Positions 30,157 through 43,190 of a stretch of 64,000 bases of DNA are shown here, one piece after another. Each line of letters opens with the position of its first letter. The first letter of the stretch is position 1. Made by a program: the position numbers and the translations under genes. The notes under the pieces were generated by a model. The model saw only the letters and a program-made list of their open reading frames with translations, was not told the DNA's origin and did no database searches. Origin of the DNA: Elysia crispata (taxonomy: Eukaryota; Mollusca; Gastropoda; Plakobranchidae); the NCBI GenBank assembly GCA_033675545.1, contig JAWDGP010001166.1:642175-706174 (forward strand), in the 5' to 3' direction.

Positions 30157-33100
30157 CACCAGGAACCGGACGGGGTGGGTGCAGTTTTCAGTCACTGAGC
30201 AGAGGCCGTTTTGCGATGAGTTAAAAGTTTTTTTAACACAAGTGATTACCAAAATGAATGTTAATCGAGGAGAAAGGAAATTACTCTGAAAAAGGAGGGG
30301 GTTTAAGCTCTATTTTGATTATCTAATGTTCTTTTTTCATAGCAGTCCACATTTTCAAACATTATTTACACCTTACATTTTTAAGATAAATTTTAACCGA
30401 TTAAATAATATTCGAGTCTATACAGAGATAAACATAGATGTCAATATAAAGCTTGCATCGATTCTGATTCGTCTTATCTTTTATTTTAATGCCACCCCAT
30501 GCCATGGGTTTGCTTTATCACATGTAACCGTATAAAGAACTCGTATAGTTCTTCTTGTTTAAAAGAAAGGCATTTTCCACAGTGCTTGATCATAGATCTA
30601 GTTATAGACTAGAATATTGTTAGGTGAGTGAATTGTCATCTTGAATCCCGTCCTCAATAGCATACCTGGTCTGATGGGCGGTGGTGCTGTATGATTGGTA
30701 GGTCATAACTTCAACTTTTGTCTCGGCGGACAAGATATCAACAAATCAACAAAACAATCATTTTTGCAAACACTCTAAACAATCTGAAGCTGAGATTATT
30801 GTGTTCTCTTGGTTTATGCGGAAAAATGAAGGTGAAGACAAATTGTACCGACCATTGAGAGGACTTGTAATAAATATTTTGAAATCATAACCATTCACGA
30901 CCTTTTCAGACACTATGTGGCCCTAACATGATATAAGGTATTTTTCCAACTCAGGATGAGGCAGTGATCGAAATTATTCAGCTAATACAATAATTATGGA
31001 GTAGGCTTACTTTAAGAGCCAGCAGTGTGACAGTCATCTTCTTTTCGGAGTTTCGTTTTCTATTTTCTCTGCTCTTTTCGCACTTATTTTAGCTCTCTCC
31101 TTTAATCTCGTTTATCTCTCTGTTTGTTTCTGACTGTCCTTCTCCCTCTTCTTTCCTTAATTTCTTTGTTGGTTTGTTTTGTAATTTTCAGCTTATCTTT
31201 AACTCCCTCCTTGTGCAAGTTATTTTTTCGACTCCCCATTATCTCTCTCCCTCCCATCTCTCCCGTTCTCTTCCTCAATATCTACTTGCCTTTCGCCAGG
31301 CCTTTTTCTGAATTTTCTTCTGTAACTTATTTCTCTAATATGATGAAGCATTATTTCTCTCTCGCAGCTCAGCTCTCTCATTTTACTCCTGTTTCGCTTT
31401 CTCTTCTTCTCTTGTACTATCTTCTCTTAGCCCACGGATTTCCCTCTTGCTTTAGGCTAATTCTATTTCTCTTTTTCTACACATTTGATATTTATCTTTC
31501 AATTTAATTATATACCTTTATTTCCACCCATCTATCTTTTCACCCATTCACCAACCCGTCTATCTTCATATCTGCCTAGATCATCTCTTTTTCTTGAGTA
31601 ACTCTTTCATCTGTCTTCGCTTTTGCTCTGGCAGTTCCGTGATTTTCTATCTATTTAAGAAAGTAATCACTGAAAAAAAAAATCAAGGTAAAAACTCTAA
31701 GACATAACATATTCAAAGCCATTTTCATCTCAAAACTAAACCCAACGGATACAAATTGCCACTCTTCCAGTTAAATTCATTAATATCTTCACTTCACCAA
31801 CTTAAATTTATGTTGCAAGAGGTATACAAGTTAACTCTTACAAGTTTATAAATTAAAAAGAATCGATAACAATTTTTCAAGCTTCTTATTAGATCAGATG
31901 TGCCTGACTAACATATAAAGTTTAAACCATAAATAATTTCTCATAATATATTTCTATTGTAATTGAACATTTAAACTTTAGAAAATCATATCATTACATC
32001 TCAAAATCAGATCCTGTAGGTTGATTTAAGGAGAGTTTAAAATTATTTTATGATTAATGTTATGTTGGCAATCAAATCTCAATTCTTGAGTGTTTGCTTT
32101 GGATAGTCTTTCTCAATTTTTTTGGTGACGTGTACCCAAATTATCTTTACATTGTTTCCTCTTTAGTAGCTTCACAAGTAAAAACAAAACACCAACCAAA
32201 AACAAAAAAAACAAAACAAAACAAACAACAACAACAACAACAAAACACACATCACCACCACCCAGCACAGTTTCAATACACAGCATTTTAAAAGCAACAA
32301 AAACTGGCGTTGAAGTGAAGAAAAACCTAGTTCTAATTTGTTGTAATTTAAAATTAAATTGTACCAAATAACTAACATTCATTTAAAACGCAATGATTTG
32401 GAAAAAAAATGGAATTTATTCCCTTTTCTATACGATTACTTACGCGAAGACTAATTGAAAAAAAATGTGTCTGCACAGAAATAACAATAAATGGCTAAAA
32501 CTCTTAAATAATAAGAAGATTTGAACAGACAATATTAAAAACGTAAAAATAAAAAAAGATGCGAAAAGAAGCAATGGTTTAGCCTGCGGTCGAATACTTC
32601 AAAAATTTTGAGCGACAAAATTTTGTTTTCCTGATAAACAAGCAGCTGCTCTTATTGTTAAAAAAATCATTCATAAAAAAATGGAAACAAAAACATCCAA
32701 AAAATTTCTTGAAAATTGAAAGAGGGATGGCGAAAGCAAAGAATCATGTATAATCATAGGCTGCAAAAAACTTTTAGACAATGAGGTAATATATCGCGTA
32801 TTTGTTTTTTCTACGTAATTTTGTATTAGATATTTTTGGTTAGTTTCGTAGTTGTAATTTAGAACTGCTTTAGTTGCAAATGTTAAAATTTTTAGAACTA
32901 TTCAGTTATCACAACGTCTCACATAGACTAAAATCGACAAATTCCGAACGGACCATTGTCGCCTAAACATATCAGCCTTAATTCCTATAGTTAGAGATTA
33001 AGGAGTAAACTGTAAGGGCCAAATTTGTTAACGTATGGAATTGGTTGAAATGAAAAGTAGCTTTTTATTATGGTACTAAAAGCCAAAAATATAAAGAAAG

Positions 33101-34061
33101 AAGATCTAGATCTACATGTAAAGATCTTATGGCACTGGTTGTATCTATTGGGTGATCCTAAGAGAAAAATTCGATAAAGAAACTTACTAACTTTTTCATT
33201 TACCATCTCTTGGAAAGGTTTTCTTAATAAATCTTGATAACCTTTAGATATAAATGAAATTTCCTATTAAATAAGATCTCTTTGTTAACCTCACAAATTA
33301 AACAAATTAGTAGTAGAAGAGGTTTAAATGAAAATTTACTTAAGAAATCGCAGCTGCATCAGTAAACGCAGAAACAGCAGCAGCACAAGCAGAAGCAGCA
33401 TCAGTAACAGTAGAAGTAGTTGCAACAGTGGCTGTTGTCCTGACAGTTGTACTACTAAGAGAAGCTGCATTAACAGGAAAATTAACAGAGGAGGGCTAGA
33501 CAGCAGTAATAGCAGAAAAATAGCAGCAGCAGCAGCAGCAGCAAAACCAGGAGAAGCGGCAGTAGCAGAAGCAGAAGCAGCAGTACCACAAGCAACAGCA
33601 ATACTAGCAGTAGCAGCAAAAAAAAAGGAAATATCTGATTTATTTATTGCAGTCTTCAATACTATTTTAAGATGTGCCATAATTGAAAAAAAAATGTTTG
33701 TAGGAGACTTATTTATATTTCAAGAATTTTTTAAAGGTAAGAAAATGTTGGAACATATCTATTATGAAAGTCCAAATAAAATTCATATGCTTATGTGCTT
33801 CCGAACAAGAGAAAAATTGGAAAACAAAACAATAAAGCAAACAAGGATAAAAAATACAAACCGCGAACAAACAAACAAACAAATAAGAACAAAACTGAAT
33901 AAAACTGAAAAACGATTTGCTTCGAAATAAATTCTTTTTTCTTTTGTTTTCGTTGTAAATAAAATAACCAGCCCTGTAGATCGATTTATGTTGAATTATA
34001 TAACAATTTATGTTTTTCTTTCTTCACAGTAAATAATCCCTATCTTCCAATCCTGACTTAG
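30157..34061. other. No gene recognised; CT-rich and GCA-rich patches
   Basis: AT-rich region. A pyrimidine-rich stretch lies at 31030-31640, and an irregular GCA/AGCAGC-rich stretch at 33345-33625 gives poly-Ala, poly-Ser and poly-Gln-like frames. No convincing exon was found; the GPCR exon begins right after. Confidence 0.5.
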
Positions 34062-34510
34062 ACATTATTACGTCCCTTGCCGCCGGAAGATCCTCCAACA
34101 ATGGATCTCAGCAACAATCAACCGAGAGGCCACAGATAGCCCCTCTTGTCAGCGTCGCCATCTTGGAAACGTTTTTGCTTGTAGTCATTTTCGCTCTTTG
34201 TTGCTCTGTATCGCTTATGGGCGTCTTCACCAACCTGGCAAATATCATTGTCTTTAGCAAAATGGGGTTCTCAGTAAACTCCAACATGACTTTCCTTGCT
34301 CTCTATGTTTTCGATCTGCTCGTCTCACTTACAGCATTCGTGTCAAAATTATTCTACAGTATTTTCCTGAGAGGATTAAACATTATCTCTATACTGAATA
34401 TTATGACTTCTATGCTGACGTACATGATGTGGGTTGCTATAGGTGGCTCTGCTATGATAACAGCATTGATATCAACGGAAAGATGTTTGTGTGTTGTGTT
34501 TCTCTTGAAG
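34062..34510 (+). CDS. Class A (rhodopsin-like) GPCR, internal exon covering TM1-TM3
   Basis: An open exon between a CCTGACTTAG acceptor and a GAAG/GTAAGG donor (phase 0). It encodes a polar N-terminal segment with an N-glycosylation sequon (NGS), then TM1 (TFLLVVIFALCCSVSLMGVF with the conserved Asn in TNLANIIVF), TM2 (MTFLALYVFDLLVSL, with the Asp typical of TM2) and TM3 ending in ISTERCLCVVF, which stands where the DRY motif normally lies. This is the usual layout of lophotrochozoan peptide or chemosensory-type receptors. Exons for TM4-TM7 and for the true N-terminus were not found within the next 1.2 kb or upstream, so the gene is partial or has long introns. The ligand cannot be inferred. 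Confidence 0.7.
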
Positions 34511-35698
34511 GTAAGGTGGATATAATTAAAAAAATGACGGTTAGACATAACACTATTCTCTTACTTTATAATCATTTCAAAATATATGATTAATTGATTA
34601 GAGTTCTAAAAAATCCCTAAAGTATAAAAGTACCCAAATGGTTAGGTGGTCAATGGAAGTAATAAAAACTCTATAGTCGATCACATACATGATAGACAGG
34701 CACATACGTTCTTTCATAATTATGAAAGCCATGGTCGCTCTATGATTAGGAAAACAATAATAGCGCTGGTGTATTTTTTCCTTTTCATATCAAGATTTAT
34801 GACGTATGTACGGGTACTTTCGAGATTTTTGTTGGATTCCTATTGAATATTTAAACATCTTAATTTGTTCAATTGAATTGATAAATCTTACCCATGAATA
34901 AACCTCTACTGGGACCGGTGAATAGTTCAGAGCTTTAAGGATGCATTTATTTCTTAACGTCGATAAAATTAAGGAGAACTAGTCGCATATCCGAAAACAT
35001 GACAATTCAGTTCTCATCCATCAAAAAACGACAAGACGTCGGCCAGAATTACTACTTTACCAGCAACCATCAATAGCAATCTGAAGGATTTGAAGGCAAT
35101 CACAGTTTATTTTTAACGACGACTAGAAAAAGGCTAGCAAAGAATAGAAAAGAATGAACAAAAGGAAGATTTACAGATGAAGCTGCAAAATCCTATTCTT
35201 TTCTGGCGAAGGATTCTTATGTTTGGAAGTTAAATGATCAAAATCAATTTCCTAAAGCTAGAGTTGAATTTTGTTATGTCCATTTCTTAAAAAAAGGAAT
35301 AACGGAATTTCTTGCAGCCCTTCTTAGACTTAACCAAAGTACTGAGTGTTGGTTTGTTTTAATATAAAACGACTATCGTAGACGGATAGAATACATGCAA
35401 AGGCTACAAAATCCTGCGTTATTTTTCTTATCTTCTTCTTGCTCCTCAAGTTTTAAGCGTTTCGTTTTCAGAGGCTTTCGAATTTAACACGTTATGATCA
35501 AATGTATTTCCTTGGTCTAAAAATAAGGTGTTGAACTCCTGGCAGAAGATTTGTATGTATACCTTTTCACTAATTCTCTCATGATCTGCCTCCGTGCAAT
35601 ATTTCGTAAACAAATAAATAAACCCTGAAGATCAATACACTCGAATCAAACAGTGCAAGACGATTAGAATAATGCCATTCTTGTTTTTTTAATTATGC
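34511..35698. other. No gene recognised
   Basis: Downstream of the GPCR exon, AT-rich, no confident further receptor exon. Ends at a LINE fragment. Confidence 0.5.
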
Positions 35699-36410
35699 AG
35701 CCTTGACATCACACACAGTAGATGGACTACAGCAGTTTGTCACCCGTATCTCCCATGTCCACAAGGAATCTGGTCTAACCATCAGCCTGAAAAAGACCAA
35801 CGACACTGCGCATGGCACAGAAACCCATCCAAACATCACCAGCGACGGATCCACTGTGGACGTCGTTGAGAACTTCATTAACCTCGGGTCCACCATCTCC
35901 AGCTCGCTGTTCATCCACCCGGAGATCAACAGTAGGGTCGTCAAGGCAGCAACCGTCATGGTCAAGCTGAACCAGCGAGTATGGAATAACTCCAGGCTCA
36001 CTGAGAAGACCAGACTACATGTCTACCAAGCCTGCGTACCCAGTACCCTCCTTTATGGAAGTGAGACGTGGGCTACCTGCGCGAGGCAGGAAAAGAAACT
36101 TAACAGCTTCCACATGCGAAATCTCTGGCGCATACTGCAGATCAAGAGGCAAGAAAAAGTCCGCGACGCTGAAGTACTGTAGCGAGCCAGCATAAACAGC
36201 TTACATACAAGCGTCAGCGAGAGACGCCTCAGGTCAGGAGAATGGGGAAAAGGGCGCATCCACAAGGACCTGCTTTATGGTGAGCTGGCCGTAGGCAAAA
36301 GGAAAACAGGACGCCCCAAACTGCGATACAAAGATGTTCTTAAAAAGGACCTAAAACTATCAACCCTAACACATGAGGAAGTCTAGCAGTTAATCGTCCA
36401 ACCTGGAGGC
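35699..36410 (+). mobile_element. LINE (non-LTR) reverse transcriptase 3' fragment
   Basis: Plus-strand frame encodes the thumb and C-terminal part of a LINE ORF2: KESGLTISLKKTND, FINLGSTISSS, LHVYQACVPSTLLYGSETWA, FHMRNLWRILQIKRQEKV, then after a TAG at 36181 ELAVGKRKTGRPKLRYKD and LKKDLKLSTLTHEE. These are the standard motifs at the end of many metazoan LINE ORF2 proteins. The catalytic YADD block is absent, so the copy is 5' truncated. The 86-bp minisatellite starts at its end and repeats its last coding segment. Confidence 0.8.
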
Positions 36411-37370
36411 AAGCAGTCAGGCAGGGCACTCTCCAACAAGAGACTCATCGCATCAAGTACGCCGCCCAGAAAGGAGCCAAGAGCAAGCGGTGGACCGAGC
36501 AGTCAGGCAGGGCACTCTCCAACAAGAGGCTCATCGCATCAAGTACGCCGCCCAGAAAGGAGTCAAGAGGAACCGGTGGACCGAGCAGTCAGGCAGGGCA
36601 CTCTCCAACAAGAGGCTCATCGCATCAAGTACGCCGCCCAGAAAGGAGCCAAGAGGAACCGGTGGACCGAGCAGTCAGGCAGGGCACTCTCCAACAAGAG
36701 GCTCATCGCATCAAGTACGCCGCCCAGAAAGGAGCCAAGAGGAACCGGTGGACCGAGCAGTCAGGCAGGGCACTCTCCAACAAGAGGCTCATCGCATCAA
36801 GTACGCCGCCCAGAAAGGAGCCAAGAGGAACCGGTGGACCGAGCAGTCAGGCAGGGCACTCTCCAACAAGAGGCTCATCGCATCAAGTACGCCGCCCAGA
36901 AAGGAGCCAAGAGGAACCGGTGGACCGAGCAGTCAGGCAGGGCACTCTCCAACAAGAGGCTCATCGCATCAAGTACGCCGCCCAGAAAGGAGCCAAGAGG
37001 AACCGGTGGACCGAGCAGTCAGGCAGGGCACTCTCCAACAAGAGGCTCATCGCATCAAGTACGCCGCCCAGAAAGGAGCCAAGAGGAACCGGTGGACTGA
37101 GCAGTCAGGCAGGGCACTCTCCAACAAGAGGCTCATCGCATCAAGTACGCCGCCCAGAAAGGAGCCAAGAGGAACCGGTGGACCGAGCAGTCAGGCAGGG
37201 CACTCTCCAACAAGAGGCTCATCGCATCAAGTACGCCGCCCAGAAAGGAGCCAAGAGGAACCGGTGGACCGAGCAGTCAGGCAGGGCACTCTCCAACAAG
37301 AGGCTCATCGCATCAAGTACGCCGCCCAGAAAGGAGCCAAGAGGAACCGGTGGACCGAGCAGTCACAACA
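36411..37370. repeat. 86-bp minisatellite derived from LINE coding sequence
   Basis: About 11 near-identical copies of an 86-bp unit containing GCAGTCAGGCAGGGCACTCT and GGAGCCAAGAGGAACCGGTG. The first unit is continuous with the LINE reading direction at the left edge. Unique LINE-like sequence (SQMRQELSLQAVHLDS) resumes at the right edge. The 86-bp length shifts frame each copy, so all three plus frames stay open; these frames are not genes. Confidence 0.92.
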
Positions 37371-37516
37371 GCCATCCGTCTTCACATGAGCCAGATGCGG
37401 CAGGAACTGTCACTCCAGGCTGTGCACCTAGATTCATCCTGAAGCTACACCATCGTGTCTCCGAGATAGAAATATACCTACGACATTATTAAAATTACTA
37501 CGGCTGCTTCCTCCTC

Positions 37517-37709
<193 letters not shown>

Positions 37710-38127
37710 TGCTCCTAGTACTTATGCTTCTACCACTGCACTAAAAAAGTTGGATATGATACCTAGCATAGGATATAAAATATTCTGTAGTAACTAACCT
37801 GCACATATGTGCCCGGTTTGATCACGGAATTGTATGACCTTAAAATGGACAGCTGTTTTATTTACGTTTCATTATCTTCTTCTAACATGTGAGCTGTAGA
37901 GACAGTTTCAAAATTTTGTAAAATTAATGCAAAGTCATTATATATTGTATTTTTTTCCTCACAAATCTAGAACGAACCACGCATGCATTTTAAACCAATT
38001 GCGCTTAAGTGTCAACAGGTAATTTTCCTTGTCTGGGTTTTTCTTTCCCTTTTCTCGCGTGTGTTCCTAGATCTGAATATCTTTACTTCTCTTCTCTTAC
38101 ACATTAGAGTAAGATGTTCTCCTCTTG

Positions 38128-38690
<563 letters not shown>

Positions 38691-38789
38691 TGCTGCTGCG
38701 GCTGTTTCCATTACTAGTATTAAAAACAAAGAGGAAACTAAGAAAAAAGGAACGTATCTAAAATTCTCTATCACGAACAGAGGCTGATC

Positions 38790-41079
38790 AGCTGGCGTTT
38801 AGAAAATTCCTGTACAATATAAATTTTATTGATTTAAAAACGTCCTGTTCAGACTTTCCAGACTTTTAGTACTTCAAGTCATTTACTAAAAGAGCTTGAA
38901 AAGCATTTGAGAGCTAATTTTTCGCTGGCACTGCTAACAAAAACGAGCAAGTTGAATTTGTTTGTTTAAGACTTTATTACTTTTTCACTTGTCATTCAAT
39001 ACACAAACTGCCCTGTATCTGGTTGACTGAAATGGCTTAAGAGGAAGGAAAAGAAGAGATCACAATCAAGAGGAAACACCAACAAGAGCAAGAGAGAGGG
39101 CTGAGTAAAGGTCTATGTGTGCGTGTGTGGTTAAAAATATTTCTGCAGAGGGCTTTAAATGGATGATATTTAATAAATTTTGAGGGAAAAATTCAGAAAC
39201 CATTGACCGGAGATATTAGATAAAAATGGAGAAAAAGGTGAGAATGGCTTAAAGATGAAAAGAAGAACGAACCGATATTACGAATGACTTTGTTTAAAAC
39301 TTTACTACATATTATGGCGCTGAAGGGTATATACGCAGTTCACATTTTTAAGCGTCATGTCAATTTGACTTTCAATTTGTCCTTTTGATTAATACCGTGA
39401 ATTTTTTTTGTGATGATAAATTACATGTTAAATTGATTTAAAACAATAAATTACTCATAAATGATAATTGGATAAAAGGAAGAAGCGCCATAACACACAT
39501 TCCATATGAACAATAGGAGCAGTATTTTCTTGATTTGAAAGAGATGATGACTGGGCCTATAAGTACTTTTTAGATTTTCGATCTCTTTGATGCTTAAAAT
39601 GAATGCTTGGAAACGACGTTTGATATACTATTGTCTCGCATCTATTCCAAATACGTTATTTGTTGATATTCTCAACATTTGAGCTTTTGATAGCATGGGT
39701 ATACAATGCATATTCCAGCGCGAAGCAAACTATTCAACGCCATATAAAATTGCGTTAATGGCTTGATAAGACTATTATTAAAAACAGAAAGCATCTTTTT
39801 AGGTTTCTAAAAACTCGATTGATAAAATAAAAGGTACAGACTTTTTTTTTAATACTTCTTCACAATTAGAATTTGCGACATCAAACAAATTTTAGATCGT
39901 TAGACAGATCTATGTCAATTTTTTTTGGGACATTTGAGAGCGCTGCATCAAGTATCCAGCAATTTTCCCCCTTTTCAACAAGACTTCTAATTTCAGGTAT
40001 TTAAAAATGATAACTCTATTTCTCCCACCTTACACACACACACCCAATCCAGCCTTGTCTTCCCGTTTCAAAATCTTCCTCCCACGAGATTTTCCATTTC
40101 GATAGCTAGCACATTGTGTGTAACAGTTCCAGTCGTTGAGGCTGAACTAAAGTAATACAAGAGGAAGGTCTCTAGGTTTAAAGGAAACAAAGGTTGTATT
40201 ATTTTTGTCTTGAACCTTGTGTCTTATATATTCACATATAGACACATTAATTTGGTCTGAGTTTACGAATCTCTTAAGTCTATTGGGATAGAATTGATAG
40301 TCATACAATATTGTTTCTGTCTTTTTTCAAGTTCAAGTTAGATATTTCTTTCTGGTTATCACGGTTGGCAAGAATTTTCATGCCTTAGGACTTAGAGCGT
40401 CCGCCCTGATTTCCGCAGGAAGCTAGGGGCCTTCTTCGCGGAATCATGTCCAACACCGTGAGTTTAATGTGACTGGAACTCATGTTTAATCTGAAAAACT
40501 GTCCGAGACCACCGTGTTATGGACAAGCTATATCAAACAGCCGCCAAACAAATAAACAAACCAGAACCGCTCCTGAATCGAGTGCCGTTTTTAAAAAGCT
40601 TGATCCATTAATCTTTATCAACTTACAAACTCTATCTCAATTATTCTCCAAATCTGTAGTTCATGAATCAGAGTTACATTTAGGGAAAATTGCTGATGCT
40701 TATAACTCTTTATTAGTCACCTATAATAAAAAAATCCCGAGATGTGACATCGACAATTCAAGCATTTTTTCCCTGACTCGCCTTGACTCCTCTCGGCATG
40801 TTGACTTGGTGTGAGCAGCAGGGAAGTCATGGCACTCCAAGAAACAAAGTTAACGCATCTTAAGGTTTTAATAGATCGAGGATAATGCATTAACTAAGTG
40901 TTAAAGTATGCTATATTATTGTATCATAGTCTAGTGCTTAAAAAAAGGTTGCTAATGTTCCAAACCACGAGCCTATAAGCAAGTACATTTCTGTATTTCA
41001 CCCAAGAAAGAAAGGTGTCATAAAGTAGTATGCAACTTCAATACAAATATAACAACGGAAAAAAATCAGCGTTAATCTA
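38790..41079. other. No gene recognised
   Basis: AT-rich region without a recognisable domain. A 110-codon open frame near 40482 has no family resemblance that I can see and is not annotated. Confidence 0.5.
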
Positions 41080-43060
41080 AGTTGTTAATCCAACTACTAC
41101 TAACAACAGCCAAGAACAGGATACCAAAAAGGAAAGCAAAGAGACAACCATGGATATCAAATACAACACTTGAACTGATAGAGAAACGAAGGAATCTGAA
41201 GGCAGGTGGAATAACCCAAGACAAGATACTGTATAAAGAAAAGTCCAGAGAAATAAAGTACAGTCTCAAAAAGGATAAAAAGCAATACATCGAAGATCAG
41301 TGCAAAGAAATGGAAGAAATGCATGCCCAGCATAAAGATCACAAGCTGTTCAAACATGCACGATTAATGACAACCGTATTGAAACCAGCACCCAAAGCCA
41401 TCAAAGACAAGACCGGAAAAGTACTTACGGAAAATATACAGATTTTAGGTAGATGGAGGGAATACTGCAGTGAAATGTACAAAGCAGAATAGACTCCAGA
41501 CACAACAATAACAGACGTGGAGACTGAGCCAGAGCCATTGATTGATGAAGTCAGGTGGGCACTTAAACAGATTAGCAATGGAAAATCACCAGGAAATGAT
41601 GAAGTCCCCATAGAACTGATAAAAGAGGGAGGGGAGGAAAGCATCCAGTTATATCACAGGTTGATCTTAAAAATATGGAAAACAGAAAGCTGGCCAAAAG
41701 CATGGAAACAATCAATCTACATCACACTGCCAAAGAAAGGGGATTTAAAACTATGCAGCAACTACAGAACAATTGCCCTTATCAACCATGCAAGCAAAAT
41801 ACTGTTTAAAATTATTCAGAAAAGATTAGAAAACCGGGGAACTAGGGACCACATTTTTAACTTACGAAACATATTTGAGAAATGCAGAGAATATAATCAA
41901 GACCTTTTCGCATGCTTTATCGATTACTCCAAGGCATTTGACTGTGTGAAACATATCACCATGTGGAAAATCATGAATGACATGGGCTTTGCCCCACACC
42001 TAGTCAGGTTATTGGAAAATCTATATAAAGATCAAGAAGCAGCTGTAAAGATTGATGGAGAAACATCGGAATGGTTTAGTGTAAGAAAAGGCGTACGACA
42101 GGGGTGTATTCTTTCACCTTACCTCTTCAACGTATACGCAGAAAACATAATGAGGAGCGTTAGACATGACCCACAGCGGTACCGGGACCCTGACAACAAG
42201 GACTTTGATTGTTTCAGTAGTCTCAACGTAGAAGGCAGGAAATACCCTGAACTAAGGTATGCAGACGACACTGTTCTACAATCAACAACTCATGGCGGTC
42301 TAAAAGAAATTATCAGATCAGTTAAAACTTACAGCGAAGAGCAAAAATTATAACTCAATGCAAAAAAAAACAAAAATTATGAAAACTGACAAAACCCAAA
42401 CGAAAATAGACATTAAAATAGAAAACAACACGATAGAAGAAATTGAAGAATTTGAATACCTGGGCTCCATTATCTCCAACAATGGTGACATAAATAAAGA
42501 AATACAAAGACGAATGGCAATCGCTCTTCAAAAAACACGTCAAATGAGTAAATTATGGCATGGCGCTGACAAAAACACCAAGATCAGATTCCTGAGAGCT
42601 CTGATATTCCCTATTGCTACATATGGCTGCGAATCATGGACTATAAATAAAACATCTGAACGAAAAATAAATGCTTTTGAGCTCAAATGCTACAGAATAA
42701 TCCTGTGGGTGCCATGGACGGAAAAAAGAACAAACAGCTCCATATTGCAAGAACTCAATATTAAAGAGGGGTGGCTCCTCTCCACCATCATTAAGAGAAA
42801 ACTAAAGTATTTTGGCCATGTGAAGAGACATGAAGGGCTCGAGAAAGAGATATTGGAAGGACAAGTGCAAGGAAAAAGAACAAGGGGTCGCCCAAGAAGA
42901 AGATGGAGCCAAGACATCACGGAAAGGATGAAGACCACTATCACACGAGCTGGACGCATTGCCCAGGATCGAACGGCGTACAGGGAGGCTGTCATAGACG
43001 CGACGTGCCGCAAGGGACATGCTACCTGACTTCCTTCTCAGCCAGCGCAAAATCCGAAGC
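41080..43060 (+). mobile_element. LINE (non-LTR) retrotransposon, ORF2 RT half, decayed
   Basis: Three consecutive plus-strand frames make one LINE ORF2. The first covers the linker before the RT (41082-41492). The second is the RT core (41517-42353): KQISNGKSPGNDEVP, YRTIALINHASKI, ACFIDYSKAFDCV (motif A Asp), GVRQGCILSPYLFN, and catalytic LRYADDTVL. The third is thumb and C-terminus (42358-43029): FEYLGSIISN, IATYGCESWT, KLKYFGHVKRHE, GKRTRGRPRRRW. Stops at 41490-41492 and 42351-42353 and a frameshift in the A-run at about 42362 break it. The segment between KRLENR and GTRDHIFNL is missing the usual EEQAGFRxG block, showing an internal deletion. The endonuclease is absent. Dead copy. Confidence 0.85.
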
Positions 43061-43190
43061 ACACCCGAAACGAAATTGGCGAAGTAGATCTAGATCTAGA
43101 TCTAGGTTTTGCGCGGCCGCCATATTCATTGTCCAAGCCTCGCCTCGCTCAAGTTATTTTGACTATTTTAGTGCATAAACAATAAAAGTG

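Noticed and set aside
29264..30289. Candidate repeat-protein gene on either strand
   Set aside because: A homogeneous 66-bp satellite with no splice sites, signal or domain; both strands are open equally.
33328..33930. 200-codon frame with Ala, Ser and Gln runs
   Set aside because: An irregular GCA-rich low-complexity stretch, then AT-rich lysine/asparagine sequence; no domain.
34646..34846. Hydrophobic frame after the GPCR exon as a TM6-like exon
   Set aside because: The order of TM segments does not fit, no clean acceptor/donor pair in phase, and no conserved GPCR motif such as CWxP or NPxxY.
36490..37492. Long plus-strand open frames of nearly 300 codons
   Set aside because: The 86-bp minisatellite is simply open in all frames; the repeat derives from LINE sequence.
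40482..40814. 110-codon open frame as a gene
   Set aside because: No recognisable domain, promoter or intron; it could be chance.
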